A stretch of DNA of 64,000 nt, from assembly GCA_013289715.1 (NCBI GenBank), contig JABCZJ010000003.1, positions 234,631-298,630 on the forward strand. Direction: 5' to 3'. Shown here piece by piece: positions 7,787-16,988 of the stretch. The stretch's first letter is position 1. Each line of letters opens with the position of its first letter. Under the pieces are notes generated by a model, which saw nothing but the letters and a program-made list of their open reading frames with translations, did not search any database and was not told the origin of the DNA. The stretch is from Acidobacteriota bacterium (lineage in GTDB: Bacteria; Acidobacteriota; Terriglobia; Acidiferrales; UBA7541). Made by a program: the position numbers and the translations under genes.

Positions 7787-8806
7787 ATGATGAAGCTAGC
7801 GATTGCCGTTATCGTGATCGCTTTGGCAATCCCCGCTACAGCCCAGGAACGAAAAAGCGACTGGACGGACGTGATAGCGATAGCCATTCAGCAATCGGCA
7901 ATGGCTTTGCCGGGAAGTAAACCCTTTCACTTGAAAGCAGAGATCATTGAATCCACAAATCCAGATTCAGAATACAAAGGAAAATTCGAAGAGTACTGGG
8001 TGTCGCCTGAGAAATAGAGACGAACGATCGAGAGCCCGGACTTTTCGCAGACCAAAGTGGTGAACGGAGACGATGTTTTGGTGCAAGATACCGGCGATTA
8101 TTTTCCGTGGTGGCTGACCCATTTAATCACCATGATTCTGGATCGTCGTCCGGGCTTTGTAATGCCCGATCACAGTAACGAACAGGCCGGAAGCAAACTG
8201 AATCCACAGATATCAAGCGTCTGCACACGCACTACGATTGGCATCGATCAATGGGCCTTTTTTATCGAGCCGCGGTGAATGTTGTTCACGAACGCATTCG
8301 ATAGGAGCGGAGGTTTCGTCGGGGACTTCAAGAATTTCTCCGAATTCGGAAGAAAGCAGGTTGCGCGACAGAGCATCATGGACCCGGAGCCGGGAACGAC
8401 AATTCAGGCGACGATCACCCAACTGACCGAAGTGCGTCAGCCCGCTGAAACCTTGTTCGCTATCGAGAAATCCACTCCGCCGGAAGCCAGGATCAATAGC
8501 TTGCGGATTAGCGAGGCGACGCTCCGAAGCTTGTCGTTGACCAGCACTGAAATCGAGTGGACCGCTGTGGAAGGCGGACTGTTAACCGGTGGGTGCGCGC
8601 TATATGTTTCCGCAGACAGATCCGGGCGCATGCGGGAAGTGTGGCCCGGGGGATGCGACAACAAGGAGTTGGTGACTCCGCTTCGGGAAATCGTAAGGAA
8701 GTGGCAGTTGAAAACGGCGACGGTGAATGGAGTGCCGGTGCAAGTCGAAGCCAGATTGACATTCCCGGTTAAGACGACGCTTCAATCGAAGAGTAAAACG
8801 GATTAG
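7787..8806 (+). pseudogene. Broken exported protein of an acidobacterial TonB-like family (two in-frame stops)
   Basis: A single frame runs for 340 codons with a signal peptide at its start (residues 1-20, ending PATAQE), but it is cut by TAG at 8015-8017 and TGA at 8276-8278. The three pieces read on smoothly without a frameshift. From memory of related proteins, VSPEKWRRTIESPDFSQ is expected across the first stop, so a Trp codon (TGG) probably became TAG. The last piece (8279-8806) has a TonB C-terminal-like end: CALYVSADRSGRMREVWPGGC, then LREIVRKWQLKTATVNGVPVQVE. An ATG directly follows the TGA, so the 175-residue C-terminal part could still be made. GGAGG before 7787 is a good ribosome site. 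Confidence 0.7.
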
Positions 8807-8829
8807 CGCTCGTTGTCATCTGGAAACGC

Positions 8830-9348
8830 TCAGGAGCGCGGCGCTCGAGCAGCGAAAAGTTTGTTTTCGCCGCCGTGGTCTGGCAGCGCGACGGTTTTTT
8901 CGAAGCGCAGGCCGAGTATTTCGAGGAGGGTGATGGAGGCGTGATTGTTAGGCTTGGTGATGGCAACGATGCGCTGGAGGCGCAGAGTCGTCCAGCCGTA
9001 GTGCATGACGGCGGCGGCGGATTCGCGCGCATAGCCTTGCGACCAATATTTTCGAAGGAACGCGAAGCCGATGTCCACGTCGTCGAGCGATTCGCGTTTC
9101 AGCAGGCCGCAGATGCCGATGGGCGCACCGGAATCTTTCAGCTCGACCAGGTACAGGCCAAAGCCGAATTTGCGGTAGCTGGCGACGGGACCTTTGGCGA
9201 TGTAGCGCCGCGCGTCGGCGAGGGTGCGCGCACCGCGATCGCCGATATTTTCAAGGAAGGCCGGCTCGTTCAGAAGTTCGAGGATGAATGCGGCGTCACC
9301 TGCGGCGAGGCGGCGTAGCATCAGCCTTTCTGTTTCAAGAATATTCAC
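8830..9348 (-). CDS. GNAT family N-acetyltransferase (RimJ/RimL type)
   Basis: This 172-residue protein begins MNILETERLMLRRL, the typical first strand of RimJ/RimL-like acetyltransferases, which transfer acetyl from acetyl-CoA to amines such as protein N-termini or small molecules. LVELKDSGAPIGICGL and DIGFAFLRKYWSQGYARESAAAVM form the acetyl-CoA binding core, with the Q/R-x-x-G/A loop as QGYARE. NHASITLLEILGLRFEK is the usual C-terminal helix and strand. The start codon is GTG and lacks a clear ribosome site. It ends 23 bases from the broken gene on the other strand. Substrate unknown. Confidence 0.88.
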   Translation of the reverse strand: MNILETERLMLRRLAAGDAAFILELLNEPAFLENIGDRGARTLADARRYIAKGPVASYRKFGFGLYLVELKDSGAPIGICGLLKRESLDDVDIGFAFLRKYWSQGYARESAAAVMHYGWTTLRLQRIVAITKPNNHASITLLEILGLRFEKTVALPDHGGENKLFAARAPRS

Positions 9349-9387
9349 CGCGGGGATGTTTCCATTTTTTCGCGCTGTGCTGCGGGC

Positions 9388-10008
9388 TTATGCCGACGCC
9401 TTGCCAGCTGCCGATTTTGCACCGGATTTTTCGGCGAGGCTGCGGTCGAGCACCGTCCGGAATTTTGCGAGCCACGCAGGATGCGCCGGCCAGGCGGGGC
9501 CGGTGACCAGGTTGCCGTCCGCCACTGCGTCCGTCATCTCCACAGCAACGTAAACGCCGCCGGCAAGCTCGACTTCGGGAGCGCAAGCGGGATACGCGCT
9601 GACGCGTTTGCCGGAAATGACGCGCGCGGCGGCCAGAATCTGCGCCCCGTGGCAAAGGGCGGCGATGGGCTTGCCCGCGGTGGAAAAATATCGCACGATT
9701 TCCAGAACCTTGGGATTCAGCCGCAAATATTCGGGCGCGCGCCCGCCGGGAATCACCAGCGCGTCGTAATCCTCGATGTGGATTTCGGCGAACGTGGCGT
9801 TCAAAGTGAAATTGTGTCCCGGCTTTTCCGAATACGTTTGCGCTCCTTCGAAATCGTGGATCGCGGTGCGCACGAATTGCCCGGCTTTTCTGTCCGGGCA
9901 GACGGCATGCACGGTGTGTCCCACCATCTGAAGCGCCTGGAACGGGACCATCACTTCGTAGTCCTCAACGTAATCACCGACAAGCATCAATATTTTTGCT
10001 GCTGGCAT
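9388..10008 (-). CDS. DJ-1/PfpI family protein
   Basis: This 206-residue cytosolic protein has the flavodoxin-like DJ-1/PfpI fold. The nucleophilic Cys elbow is [15 protein letters not shown], with the usual following His, and the conserved acid is in the early segment [29 protein letters not shown] precedes it. Members act as proteases, glyoxalases or deglycases, or general stress proteins. The start at 10008 is chosen because a GGGGGAGGG ribosome site lies about 12 bases upstream; a longer frame to 10128 has none. It runs in the same direction as the GNAT gene, 39 bases away. Confidence 0.9.
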   Translation of the reverse strand: MPAAKILMLVGDYVEDYEVMVPFQALQMVGHTVHAVCPDRKAGQFVRTAIHDFEGAQTYSEKPGHNFTLNATFAEIHIEDYDALVIPGGRAPEYLRLNPKVLEIVRYFSTAGKPIAALCHGAQILAAARVISGKRVSAYPACAPEVELAGGVYVAVEMTDAVADGNLVTGPAWPAHPAWLAKFRTVLDRSLAEKSGAKSAAGKASA

Positions 10009-10220
10009 TTTGTGTGGCCCTCCCCCGCTAAGAGTTTTGCGGCAAAGTTCAATAATAACACCGCGACCGCGCGGCTTGAAGTTGGCCGACGAGCGAGTCG
10101 CGCCGCGGTGCGGCAGCAAGCAAAACAAAAGCGCGCGGGAAAAGCACCGCGAAAAGAACGGCCCTCCGCGCCGATGTTATTTATGTCGTGGCTGAAGAGT
10201 CTCCGCCAAAAGTGCAGTGC

Positions 10221-10323
10221 TTGTCATCCCGAACCCGCGGCAGCGGGTGAGGGATCTGCTTTTCGCGCTCACGCCAAACCGAAAAGCAGATCCCTCGGGC
10301 AAACTGCGCCCTCGGAATGACAA
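10221..10323. repeat. 103-bp palindromic intergenic element (MITE/REP-like)
   Basis: The outer ends TTGTCATCCCGA and TCGGAATGACAA are inverted repeats with one mismatch. Inside, GAGGGATCTGCTTTTC and GAAAAGCAGATCCCTC are a 16-bp perfect inverted pair around a short spacer. It has no ORF and lies between pfpI-like and FecR-like genes. The inner AGATCCCTC sequence recurs alone near 27792, suggesting a dispersed family. Confidence 0.65.
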
Positions 10324-10349
10324 CCTCGTTATTTTTCTTGTCGCGCGAA

Positions 10350-12266
10350 TCAGTTCTTTGGGCGCGGCGCTGGTGCAGATTCGCGGGGCGCGGGAGCCGG
10401 ATGCGACGCTGGCGCCGGCGCATCGTGATGCTCCGCTGGCGGAGGCGTGCTGGCTTTGTGGTTCAGCGGAGGATGGACATCGTAGTCGTCGTCCTTGGCT
10501 TTGGTGGGCGGCGTGAACTTCACTGCCGGGTGCTGCTGCGCGGCGTCGTTCGCTGGCGGACGCCCGTTGCTGTTCGGCCCTTCGCTGCCGTTCGCCTTCT
10601 GCCGATCGTTGCCGTTCGCGTTGGTGTTGATGTTCGCGCGCGCATCGGTGTTGGGATATTTTGGCGATTGCGCCAAACTGTCGTTGGTGTACATGGGCAC
10701 GGGCCGGCGTGCAGGCGCCGCCGCAGCGTTACTACCTCGTGGCGCTGCCGCCGGATTGACGGCGTGCACAATGGAATGGCTGGTGATTGGCATCGGCGGA
10801 TTCAGGCGCGCCACCACGGGCCGCGCGGTGAACGCCACCGCGGGTTTCGCGCGCGCGGGCCTGGCCGTCGCCGCCACATAGCTCGCGCGCGTCGGCGCGA
10901 GCGGAGTCTGTTCGGTCGCGTGCGCGCTCTGCAATTGTTCCGGCGTCACGCGAACGAACGCAGTAGCCACTGGTTTTGCGCCGATGAAAGTTTCACGCGA
11001 AACGGCCGTCACCGCGGCAGCGTTGTGCGCGTAGGTGTATTCAACTCGGTTCACGCCCACGTTGCGGTTCGCGATGTAGTTGTTGTACACCGTCGTGACC
11101 TGTGTGACGTTGACGACGCGCATGTTGGTGAGGTTGATGTTCTGCACGTAGCGCGGGCTGGCGCGATAGCCCGGAATGTAAACATCGCGCGGCCCGAGCG
11201 GAAACCACGCGACACCGGCGAATCCTCCGCCGAATCCCACGGCAACGCCCGGACCTCCTCGGCCGCCGACAAATCCCACCAGCGCCGGCGCATAAACAGG
11301 ACGCACCACCATCGGCCCCGGCACCCATCCCCAATATCCGCCACTCACATACGCCCAGCGCCCGTAGTGAAACGGCGCAAAGCCCCACGGTTCGTTTTCG
11401 ACCCACGTCCAGCCCCAGGGCCCAATCCAAACCCAGTGGCCGTAGCGATACGGCGCCCAGCCAACCCCAACGCCGCTCGGCACCCAAATCGCACCGTAGT
11501 CCGCATCGGTCTGCCACTGGCCGTTGTCGTCGAGATCGTAGTAGCCGTCCACGTCGCGCGAAACGTAGCGCGCTGACGCAGAACTATTTTCGCGCTGGTC
11601 TTGCGCCTGGCACCAATCCTCGAAATCGTCGAATTCTGGCGCGGCTTGCACGTTGAAGCTCAACTGCTCCGTGCCGTTGAAAATGTATTGCTGCCCGGCC
11701 GCCAAGTCGTACGATTCTCCCGCTCCGGTTACCTGCCCTGCTCCTTCACGCACGGTGATCGCTGTGGAATTTCCGTCAGGGTCCGTCTGAATGCGATATT
11801 CGCCGGAAGCTGCCAGCGTGAACGCTAGGTTCGGCGTATCGATTTCAAAAGCGTTGCCAGGCTCCAGGCGGCGGACGTGCACTTCGATGGTGCCTTGCGC
11901 CAGTTGCAGCTGCACGGTGCGATCGTCCAGATTTAGAAACGAAATTCCCGTCTCGCTGGAAAGCCGAATGCTGGTGGCGCCGATGTGAACTTCGCCGCGC
12001 GAGTCCTTGTCGGCCCACAGGTTGTCGCCGGTGATGAGCGGGCGATTGATGTCGGCCTCGATCCAATCTTGTTCGCCGGCAATTTGGAAGGATAGCGAGC
12101 CCTGAACGTAATTCAGGCGCGCGACGCGCGTCGGCGGATCGACTACCTGGGCTTGGGCTTGCACTTGCGAAGGGTCCTGGTCTTGAGCTGCTGCGTTTTG
12201 GGGCAACGCGCCGAGGATGCTGGCTATGAGCATCGGGAACACTACCAGCGACAACTTTTTGGTCAT
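10350..12266 (-). CDS. FecR-domain exported protein with DUF6600-like Trp/Gly/Tyr-rich region
   Basis: This 638-residue protein starts with a signal peptide (MTKKLSLVVF..., to about residue 28). A FecR-like domain follows at about residues 50-200 (RVARLNYVQGSLSFQ, WIEADINRPLITGDNLWADKDSRGEVHIG, VREGAGQVTG). Next is a Trp/Tyr/Gly-rich segment (residues about 260-350: YGHWVWIGPWGWTWV, WGFAPFHYGRW). The C-terminal third is Ala/Pro/Asn-rich, with a repetitive N/G/A stretch and a Pro-Ala tail. Probably periplasmic or surface-associated. It is not next to a FecA receptor or sigma factor, so classical FecR signalling is not indicated. The start at 12266 gives the signal peptide; the upstream extension does not. 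Confidence 0.82.
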   Translation of the reverse strand: MTKKLSLVVFPMLIASILGALPQNAAAQDQDPSQVQAQAQVVDPPTRVARLNYVQGSLSFQIAGEQDWIEADINRPLITGDNLWADKDSRGEVHIGATSIRLSSETGISFLNLDDRTVQLQLAQGTIEVHVRRLEPGNAFEIDTPNLAFTLAASGEYRIQTDPDGNSTAITVREGAGQVTGAGESYDLAAGQQYIFNGTEQLSFNVQAAPEFDDFEDWCQAQDQRENSSASARYVSRDVDGYYDLDDNGQWQTDADYGAIWVPSGVGVGWAPYRYGHWVWIGPWGWTWVENEPWGFAPFHYGRWAYVSGGYWGWVPGPMVVRPVYAPALVGFVGGRGGPGVAVGFGGGFAGVAWFPLGPRDVYIPGYRASPRYVQNINLTNMRVVNVTQVTTVYNNYIANRNVGVNRVEYTYAHNAAAVTAVSRETFIGAKPVATAFVRVTPEQLQSAHATEQTPLAPTRASYVAATARPARAKPAVAFTARPVVARLNPPMPITSHSIVHAVNPAAAPRGSNAAAAPARRPVPMYTNDSLAQSPKYPNTDARANINTNANGNDRQKANGSEGPNSNGRPPANDAAQQHPAVKFTPPTKAKDDDYDVHPPLNHKASTPPPAEHHDAPAPASHPAPAPRESAPAPRPKN

Positions 12267-12557
12267 GAAGCGAACCCCTTCGATGCGTGCACTGGCAACA
12301 GCATCGCCATCCTGCGCAACCAGCTGGCAGCAAGGAACCATGCGAACCAAAGAACGATGCGCGTGTCTGACATGGCGGCTCGTGACCTCCATGCAAGAAA
12401 CCCGATTATGGAGCTTTAGTTGCAGGTTGCATAGGATGGACTGGTGCGTGGGTGACCGATGCAGTACATCGAAAGCGATACGAATTGCTGCAGAAACGCG
12501 GAGTCGCAGAGAAAACCGACGATCTATATGCACTTCACGGCCGGCGGCTGGCTTCTA

Positions 12558-13706
12558 CTAAGGGATCTCGACGGCAACCAGGGACATATCATCGGCGGGA
12601 GGTCCGTGGCGGAACACCGCGACGCGATTGACGATTTCCTGCGTCATGGCCGGCAGCGGAAGCTGGGAAGTTTCGCGCACGATGTCGGCGAGGCCCTCAA
12701 CGCCCAGCATGTCGTCGCGCGTATTGAAGCTTTCGGTGAAGCCATCGGTGTACAGAATCACGCGATCGCCCGGCTCGACTGAAATCTTCATGGGGTTTTC
12801 CACGTCCACGGCATCGTGCAGCAGGCCCAGGACCGAGCTGCGCGATTCCAGCAGGCGCGGCGCCTCTCCCGGCTTGACGATCATTGCCGGTGGATGCCCG
12901 GCGCCGACAAACTCCAGCGTGCGCGCGGCGAGATCGAGTCGCGCTGCGACTACGGTGAAATAAAAAACCGAGCTGCGCAGGCTGCCGATCACGAAACGAT
13001 TGAGATGCTCCATCATTGGCGCGAGCCCGGCCCCGCGCTCGATTTGCGACATCGTTTCGGTGTAAATGCGGTTGGCCACCAGCGCCGAGCCGATGCCGTG
13101 CCCCGAGACGTCGCAAATCATCAACGAAAGATGATCGGGGCGCGGCGCGACCAGCCCAAAATCTCCACCGATGGTGCGCACCGGCTGGTAAAAGGTTTCG
13201 ACGGCAGCGCCTCCCCACATCAGGCTGCCCGGCGCGAGGCTCTGCTGTACGCGCGCAGCTAGCAGCAAATCCTCCTCGATTTCGCGATGGCGCTGCTCGA
13301 GCTGGATATTTACTTCCCGCAGCTCATTTTCGGCGCGCTTCTGCGCGGAGATATCCGTGAGAGTGACGATGGAAAAAATTCCGCCATCCGGATCTTCAAT
13401 CTGGCGCGCGGTGATCACCACTGGCAGGCGGTTGCCATCACGGTGCGGCACGTAGAATTCAAAAAGGTTGCTGCCTTCTCTCTGGCGGCGCTCGATTTGC
13501 CGCTGCAACGCCTGGGCGTCTTCGGGGGGATACCAGCTGGTGATTTTCGAGCCGACGAATTCGTCCGCGGAATACCCGGCCATTTTCAGATAGAGAGCGT
13601 TGGCGTAAACCACCTCGCCGCAATCGTTGTTGATCAGCACTCCCTGATTGAGCGATTCCAGAATGCCGACAACCCCGTCCAGCCATTCATGCGGTATTTC
13701 GACCAC
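12558..13706 (-). CDS. PAS-SpoIIE (PP2C-type) serine phosphatase
   Basis: This 382-residue soluble regulator has a PAS domain at about residues 10-130 (LNQGVLINNDCGEVVYANALYLKMAGYSADEFVG), ending in the PAC motif FSIVTLTDISAQKRAEN. A coiled-coil linker spans about 130-160. A SpoIIE-type PPM phosphatase domain follows (GGDFGLVAP, LMICDVSGHGIGSALVA, VILYTDGFTESFN, PPADDMSLVAVEIP). The metal-binding Asp residues are visible in each motif. Such proteins dephosphorylate anti-sigma-factor antagonists in partner-switching pathways. No antagonist or anti-sigma gene is adjacent. The start codon is GTG. Confidence 0.93.
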   Translation of the reverse strand: MVEIPHEWLDGVVGILESLNQGVLINNDCGEVVYANALYLKMAGYSADEFVGSKITSWYPPEDAQALQRQIERRQREGSNLFEFYVPHRDGNRLPVVITARQIEDPDGGIFSIVTLTDISAQKRAENELREVNIQLEQRHREIEEDLLLAARVQQSLAPGSLMWGGAAVETFYQPVRTIGGDFGLVAPRPDHLSLMICDVSGHGIGSALVANRIYTETMSQIERGAGLAPMMEHLNRFVIGSLRSSVFYFTVVAARLDLAARTLEFVGAGHPPAMIVKPGEAPRLLESRSSVLGLLHDAVDVENPMKISVEPGDRVILYTDGFTESFNTRDDMLGVEGLADIVRETSQLPLPAMTQEIVNRVAVFRHGPPADDMSLVAVEIP

Positions 13707-13928
13707 AGGTTACGCCTCGCGTGCGAGCCTGAGAGATTGACTCGGCAATTTAAATTCCGTATTTCAACACAATCATATCACTAGTGAAACGAACGACGCC
13801 CGCCGCATCGCGAAATGCGCGGACCCGAGTGGTCGCTACGGTATCGGCTTGAGGCGCAGGCCGCGCAATTCCTTTGGTCCAAGTCCGGATGTGTGGATAC
13901 TTGATGGGTATAACTGGAGCGAGTCCAC

Positions 13929-14183
13929 ATGGCCACTGCCAAGATGTTCCGGTCAAGAAACAGCCAAGCCGTCCAGCTGCCGAAAGAATTCGAAGTAAAG
14001 AGCCAGGAACTCGAGGTCTTCCGGCGCGGCGAGGAGATCATCCTACGCCAGAAGAAGGGCGCGATGCTTCGCGCGTTCGAGCTGCCGGCAAGCTTGCCCA
14101 ACGATCTTACAATTGCGGACCGCAAGAACGATCCGCCACAGAAGCGCAACGGGGCGACACTAAAGAAACGGAGGAGAAGCTAA
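13929..14183 (+). CDS. Orphan VapB/AbrB-type antitoxin
   Basis: This 84-residue protein has a SpoVT/AbrB DNA-binding domain at its N-terminus. MFRSRNSQAVQLPKEFEV and VFRRGEEIILRQKK match the VapB pattern of swapped-hairpin DNA binding. VapB proteins neutralise VapC RNases and repress their own promoter. No vapC follows: proC starts two bases after the stop. The C-terminal tail is lysine/arginine-rich and unlike a usual toxin-binding tail, so the toxin gene may have been lost and the tail changed. It may still repress the promoter that now drives proC. Confidence 0.75.
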   Translation: MATAKMFRSRNSQAVQLPKEFEVKSQELEVFRRGEEIILRQKKGAMLRAFELPASLPNDLTIADRKNDPPQKRNGATLKKRRRS

Positions 14184-14184
14184 C

Positions 14185-15021
14185 GTGACGGAAATTTCCG
14201 CAGCAAAGGGACTCGCAGTACTCGGCGCCGGCAAAATGGGTGGGATTTTGCTCGAGGCGTTTTTGAAGCATGGCCTCGTCGCGCCCGCGCAAGTGTTCGC
14301 CACCGTGCGTCAGACCAGCTCGGAACGGCGCAGCATTTCCAGCGCGCAAATCACGTTGGGCACGGACAATCGCGCGGCGGCGAAAAACGCCGAAGTGATT
14401 TTGATCTGCGTGAAGCCGCTGGCAGTGGGCGCGGTGCTGGATGAAATTCATTCGGAGCTAAACGAGCACAAACTGGTGATTTCGATCGCAGCGGCGGTCT
14501 CCACCGAATACATGGAAAAGCGCGTCGGCGGGAATGTGCCGGTGCTGCGCGCGATGCCCAATACTCCTTCGATGGTCGGCGAAGGCATCACCGCGATCTG
14601 CAAGGGTAAGCACGCGACAGCAAAGCATCTGGAACTCGCGCGCAAACTTTTTGATGCCGTGGGCAAGACCGTCGTAGTGGACGAAAAACATATGGACGCG
14701 GTCACGGGGCTTTCCGGCAGCGGTCCAGCGTTTCTCTACATTATTTTGGAATCGCTGGCGGAGGGCGGCGTGAAGATGGGTTTGTCGCGCGAGCTCGCGA
14801 CTTTACTGGCGGCGCAGACGATGTTAGGCGCGGCCAAAGTCGTGCTGGAGACTGGGCATCATCCGGCGCTACTGAAGGACACTGTGACGACTCCGGCGGG
14901 GTGCACGATTGATGGAATTCTGGAATTGGAAGAAGGCAAGCTGCGCGTGACGTTGATCAAGGCGGTGGTGAAGGCTTCGCAAAGGGCGAAGGAGTTGCTA
15001 TTTACGGACAAGGAGAGCTAG
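14185..15021 (+). CDS. proC: Pyrroline-5-carboxylate reductase
   Basis: This 278-residue enzyme makes the last step of proline synthesis, reducing pyrroline-5-carboxylate to proline with NADPH. The Rossmann start is LAVLGAGKMGGILLEAFL. VLRAMPNTPSMVGEGITAI is the conserved family segment. DAVTGLSGSGPAFLYIILESLAEGG is the dimer and substrate-binding region, and TTPAGCTIDGILELE is the C-terminal signature. The start is GTG at 14185, one base after the antitoxin stop, with GGAGGAG at 14170-14176. The two genes are therefore probably co-transcribed. Confidence 0.96.
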   Translation: MTEISAAKGLAVLGAGKMGGILLEAFLKHGLVAPAQVFATVRQTSSERRSISSAQITLGTDNRAAAKNAEVILICVKPLAVGAVLDEIHSELNEHKLVISIAAAVSTEYMEKRVGGNVPVLRAMPNTPSMVGEGITAICKGKHATAKHLELARKLFDAVGKTVVVDEKHMDAVTGLSGSGPAFLYIILESLAEGGVKMGLSRELATLLAAQTMLGAAKVVLETGHHPALLKDTVTTPAGCTIDGILELEEGKLRVTLIKAVVKASQRAKELLFTDKES

Positions 15022-15054
15022 AGGGCGGCCGCCGCGGCATCGAAAGTCAAAAGA

Positions 15055-15099
15055 TTTAACACGGAGAAAACAGAGAAAAACGGAGGGCACAGACAGAGG
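15055..15099. repeat. ACGGAG/ACAGAG degenerate intergenic repeat
   Basis: Downstream of proC is TTTAACACGGAG, then repeated ACAGAG and ACGGAG units. It is the reverse complement in style of the tract at 5341-5384. No hairpin terminator is evident between proC and the convergent YceI gene. Confidence 0.45.
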
Positions 15100-15203
15100 C
15101 TGCTCGCGGGGCGGTGTGGCAGAGGTCCTTCGGCCGAATTGAAACAAAGGCGCCGACCTCAGGCTGACGATGCTTGTCGCATCGTCACAGGACGCAGAGA
15201 AAG

Positions 15204-15869
15204 CTAAGGCCCGGTTTGGTCTAGCGTGATCCGAGCCGTGGCGTGGATTTCCAGTTCCACCGTATCGTTCGCGTGCAGCAGAAAAGTGCTAGCGTCTTTC
15301 ATACCCCATTTCACGTAAGGAATCGCGAACTGCGTGTCGCACTGCATTCGCGAGCCCGCGCCGGGTTGGACTGCAATCGTCATGGTGAGATCGTGGTCCT
15401 GGCCGTGAATGCGAAACGTGCCGGCGACGTCCACCTGGGATGATTTCTGCGGATCGAACGCGCCGCGCACCTGCGCGGGCGTGAAAATAATCTCCGGATA
15501 CTTCGGGCTCTCCAGAATTTCCTGATGCATCTTCTTGTCGCGGGATTTGTTGTCGGAGTCAGCGCTGCGTGCGTCCACGACAACCGCGCCGCTGGTCTTG
15601 CCGGTGACGGTATCGAAGTGAATTTGGCCGCTTTTTAGCTGGAAGGTTCCGTGAACTTTGTGCAGTGTGGTGTCGAGCGCGAAATCAACCTTGGTCTGGG
15701 CGGGATCGAGGGTAACGACATACGCCTGCGCCTGCGAAGCCGGCGCGGACCCCAGCGCGGCGTAACAGGCGAGCGCGAACAAAACGAACGCACGCCTGAC
15801 GCGCCGTAATACGGTCGGCCCAGCGTGAAGGCCCACGCCGCGTCGGCTCGTATCGCCTTCAAACGTCAC
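15204..15869 (-). CDS. YceI family periplasmic lipid-binding protein
   Basis: This 221-residue protein has a signal peptide (hydrophobic stretch about residues 27-43, ending SQAQA) after a rather long N-terminal region. The mature part is a YceI lipocalin-like barrel: YVVTLDPAQTKVDFALDTTLHKVHGTF, DSDNKSRDKKMHQEILESPKYPEIIFT and VAGTFRIHGQDHDLTM. YceI proteins bind polyisoprenoid chains or amphiphilic amides in the periplasm. Its GTG start overlaps the stop of the FAD oxidoreductase gene by four bases (GTGA), so it is translationally coupled to a polyketide operon. It may carry the lipid product, which is inference from position. Confidence 0.9.
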   Translation of the reverse strand: MTFEGDTSRRGVGLHAGPTVLRRVRRAFVLFALACYAALGSAPASQAQAYVVTLDPAQTKVDFALDTTLHKVHGTFQLKSGQIHFDTVTGKTSGAVVVDARSADSDNKSRDKKMHQEILESPKYPEIIFTPAQVRGAFDPQKSSQVDVAGTFRIHGQDHDLTMTIAVQPGAGSRMQCDTQFAIPYVKWGMKDASTFLLHANDTVELEIHATARITLDQTGP

Positions 15870-16975
15870 GCGCGCAAAACCTGCCAGCCCAGATCAAACA
15901 TCTCACCGGCCCGAATCGGCGCGGGCTTGGGGCAATTGGCATGCGAGGAGATCAGCCGAGAAAAAAGCTTGGGATTTGCAGAGAACATGCGCAGCGCTTT
16001 GCGGCGCAGCCACGCCTGGCGATCCAGCAGCAACAGCAAGCGCGCCATGCGCACCGGCTCTTGCATCATTTCGCGATGCGCCGCGCGGTACGGCCCCAGA
16101 TCTTCGGATGCGAGCGCGTCGCCCAGTCGCAGCGCTTGCTGAAACGCAAGGCTCATGCCCTGCCCCGTAATTCCGTCAATGGTAAAAGAAGCATCGCCCA
16201 CCAGCGCGACATTCCCACGCGCCATGCTGCGCGGAAACTCCAGCACGGTCTGGCAGCCAGTTTCCTCGCTACTACGGCACGCGTCATCCAAGCGGCGCGC
16301 CACCGAAGGAAAATGCTTCAGTGCATGCGCAACGCGCATTTGAGGATCGCTGGTAAGCACCGCCAGGCAAATTTCATCCGGCCCCGTCGGTGTGACGTAA
16401 ATCTGGCAATGCTCGCCCCAGTACACTTCGACGAATTCGCTCCAGGGAGTAACAGCGAAGTGGCAGCGAAATCCAAAGCGCGCGGAGCGAACGCGGCGCG
16501 GACCAAGCCCTGACAATTTTCTTACGATGGATCTCTGCCCGTCGGCGCCCACCAGCCAATGAAACGGAAACAGCACGCCATCCAGCCGCGCATGATCGGA
16601 ATTTAATTCCGTAACGCGAGTACCCCAGCGGAAGGAAACTCCCAAGGCTACCGCTCGCCGCACCAGCAGATCGTGCAGCACATTGCGCCGCAATCCAAAC
16701 GCCGCGCCGCGCGTAATTCTGCCGCAGGCAGAGGAAGCCTCATCGGAAAAACGCAATCCAGCGATCGGGAACGCTACAGAAGAGTCCAGCCAAATGCCCA
16801 ACTGTCGAAGCGCGGATACACCCTCAGGGAGTAAACCCTCACCGCAGGGCTTGTCTATCGGGGGCCGACGCGCGTCAGCAACCGTTACGCGAAGTCCCCT
16901 TTGACTCGCCGCTATCGCCGTTGCGATCCCTGCTGGCCCCGCGCCGACGATCAGGACTTCCGCGCCCGTTGCCAC
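15866..16975 (-). CDS. FAD-dependent oxidoreductase (geranylgeranyl-reductase / type III PKS-associated flavoprotein)
   Basis: This 369-residue flavoprotein has an N-terminal dinucleotide-binding motif GAGPAGIATAIAA, then DKPCGEGLLP. A FAD motif with LVGADGQRS and the GD motif VALVGDASFTIDGITGQGMSLAFQQA follow. The DKPCGEG segment is typical of the geranylgeranyl reductase group and of flavoprotein hydroxylases linked to type III polyketide synthases. It lies 13 bases after the synthase gene and overlaps the YceI gene. It most likely oxidises or hydroxylates the polyketide, as SrsC-type enzymes do in phenolic-lipid quinone synthesis. Reduction of a prenyl chain is the alternative. The start is GTG. 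Confidence 0.85.
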   Translation of the reverse strand: MATGAEVLIVGAGPAGIATAIAASQRGLRVTVADARRPPIDKPCGEGLLPEGVSALRQLGIWLDSSVAFPIAGLRFSDEASSACGRITRGAAFGLRRNVLHDLLVRRAVALGVSFRWGTRVTELNSDHARLDGVLFPFHWLVGADGQRSIVRKLSGLGPRRVRSARFGFRCHFAVTPWSEFVEVYWGEHCQIYVTPTGPDEICLAVLTSDPQMRVAHALKHFPSVARRLDDACRSSEETGCQTVLEFPRSMARGNVALVGDASFTIDGITGQGMSLAFQQALRLGDALASEDLGPYRAAHREMMQEPVRMARLLLLLDRQAWLRRKALRMFSANPKLFSRLISSHANCPKPAPIRAGEMFDLGWQVLRA

Positions 16976-16988
16976 TAGCCCCCACTTC

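Noticed and set aside
8276..8278. TGA in the broken TonB-like gene as a selenocysteine codon
   Set aside because: No Cys is expected at this position, no SECIS-like hairpin follows, and a TAG also interrupts the same frame.
10317..11576. Plus-strand open frame of 419 codons
   Set aside because: Antisense to the FecR protein gene; its repetitive Arg/Val composition mirrors the other strand's low-complexity region.
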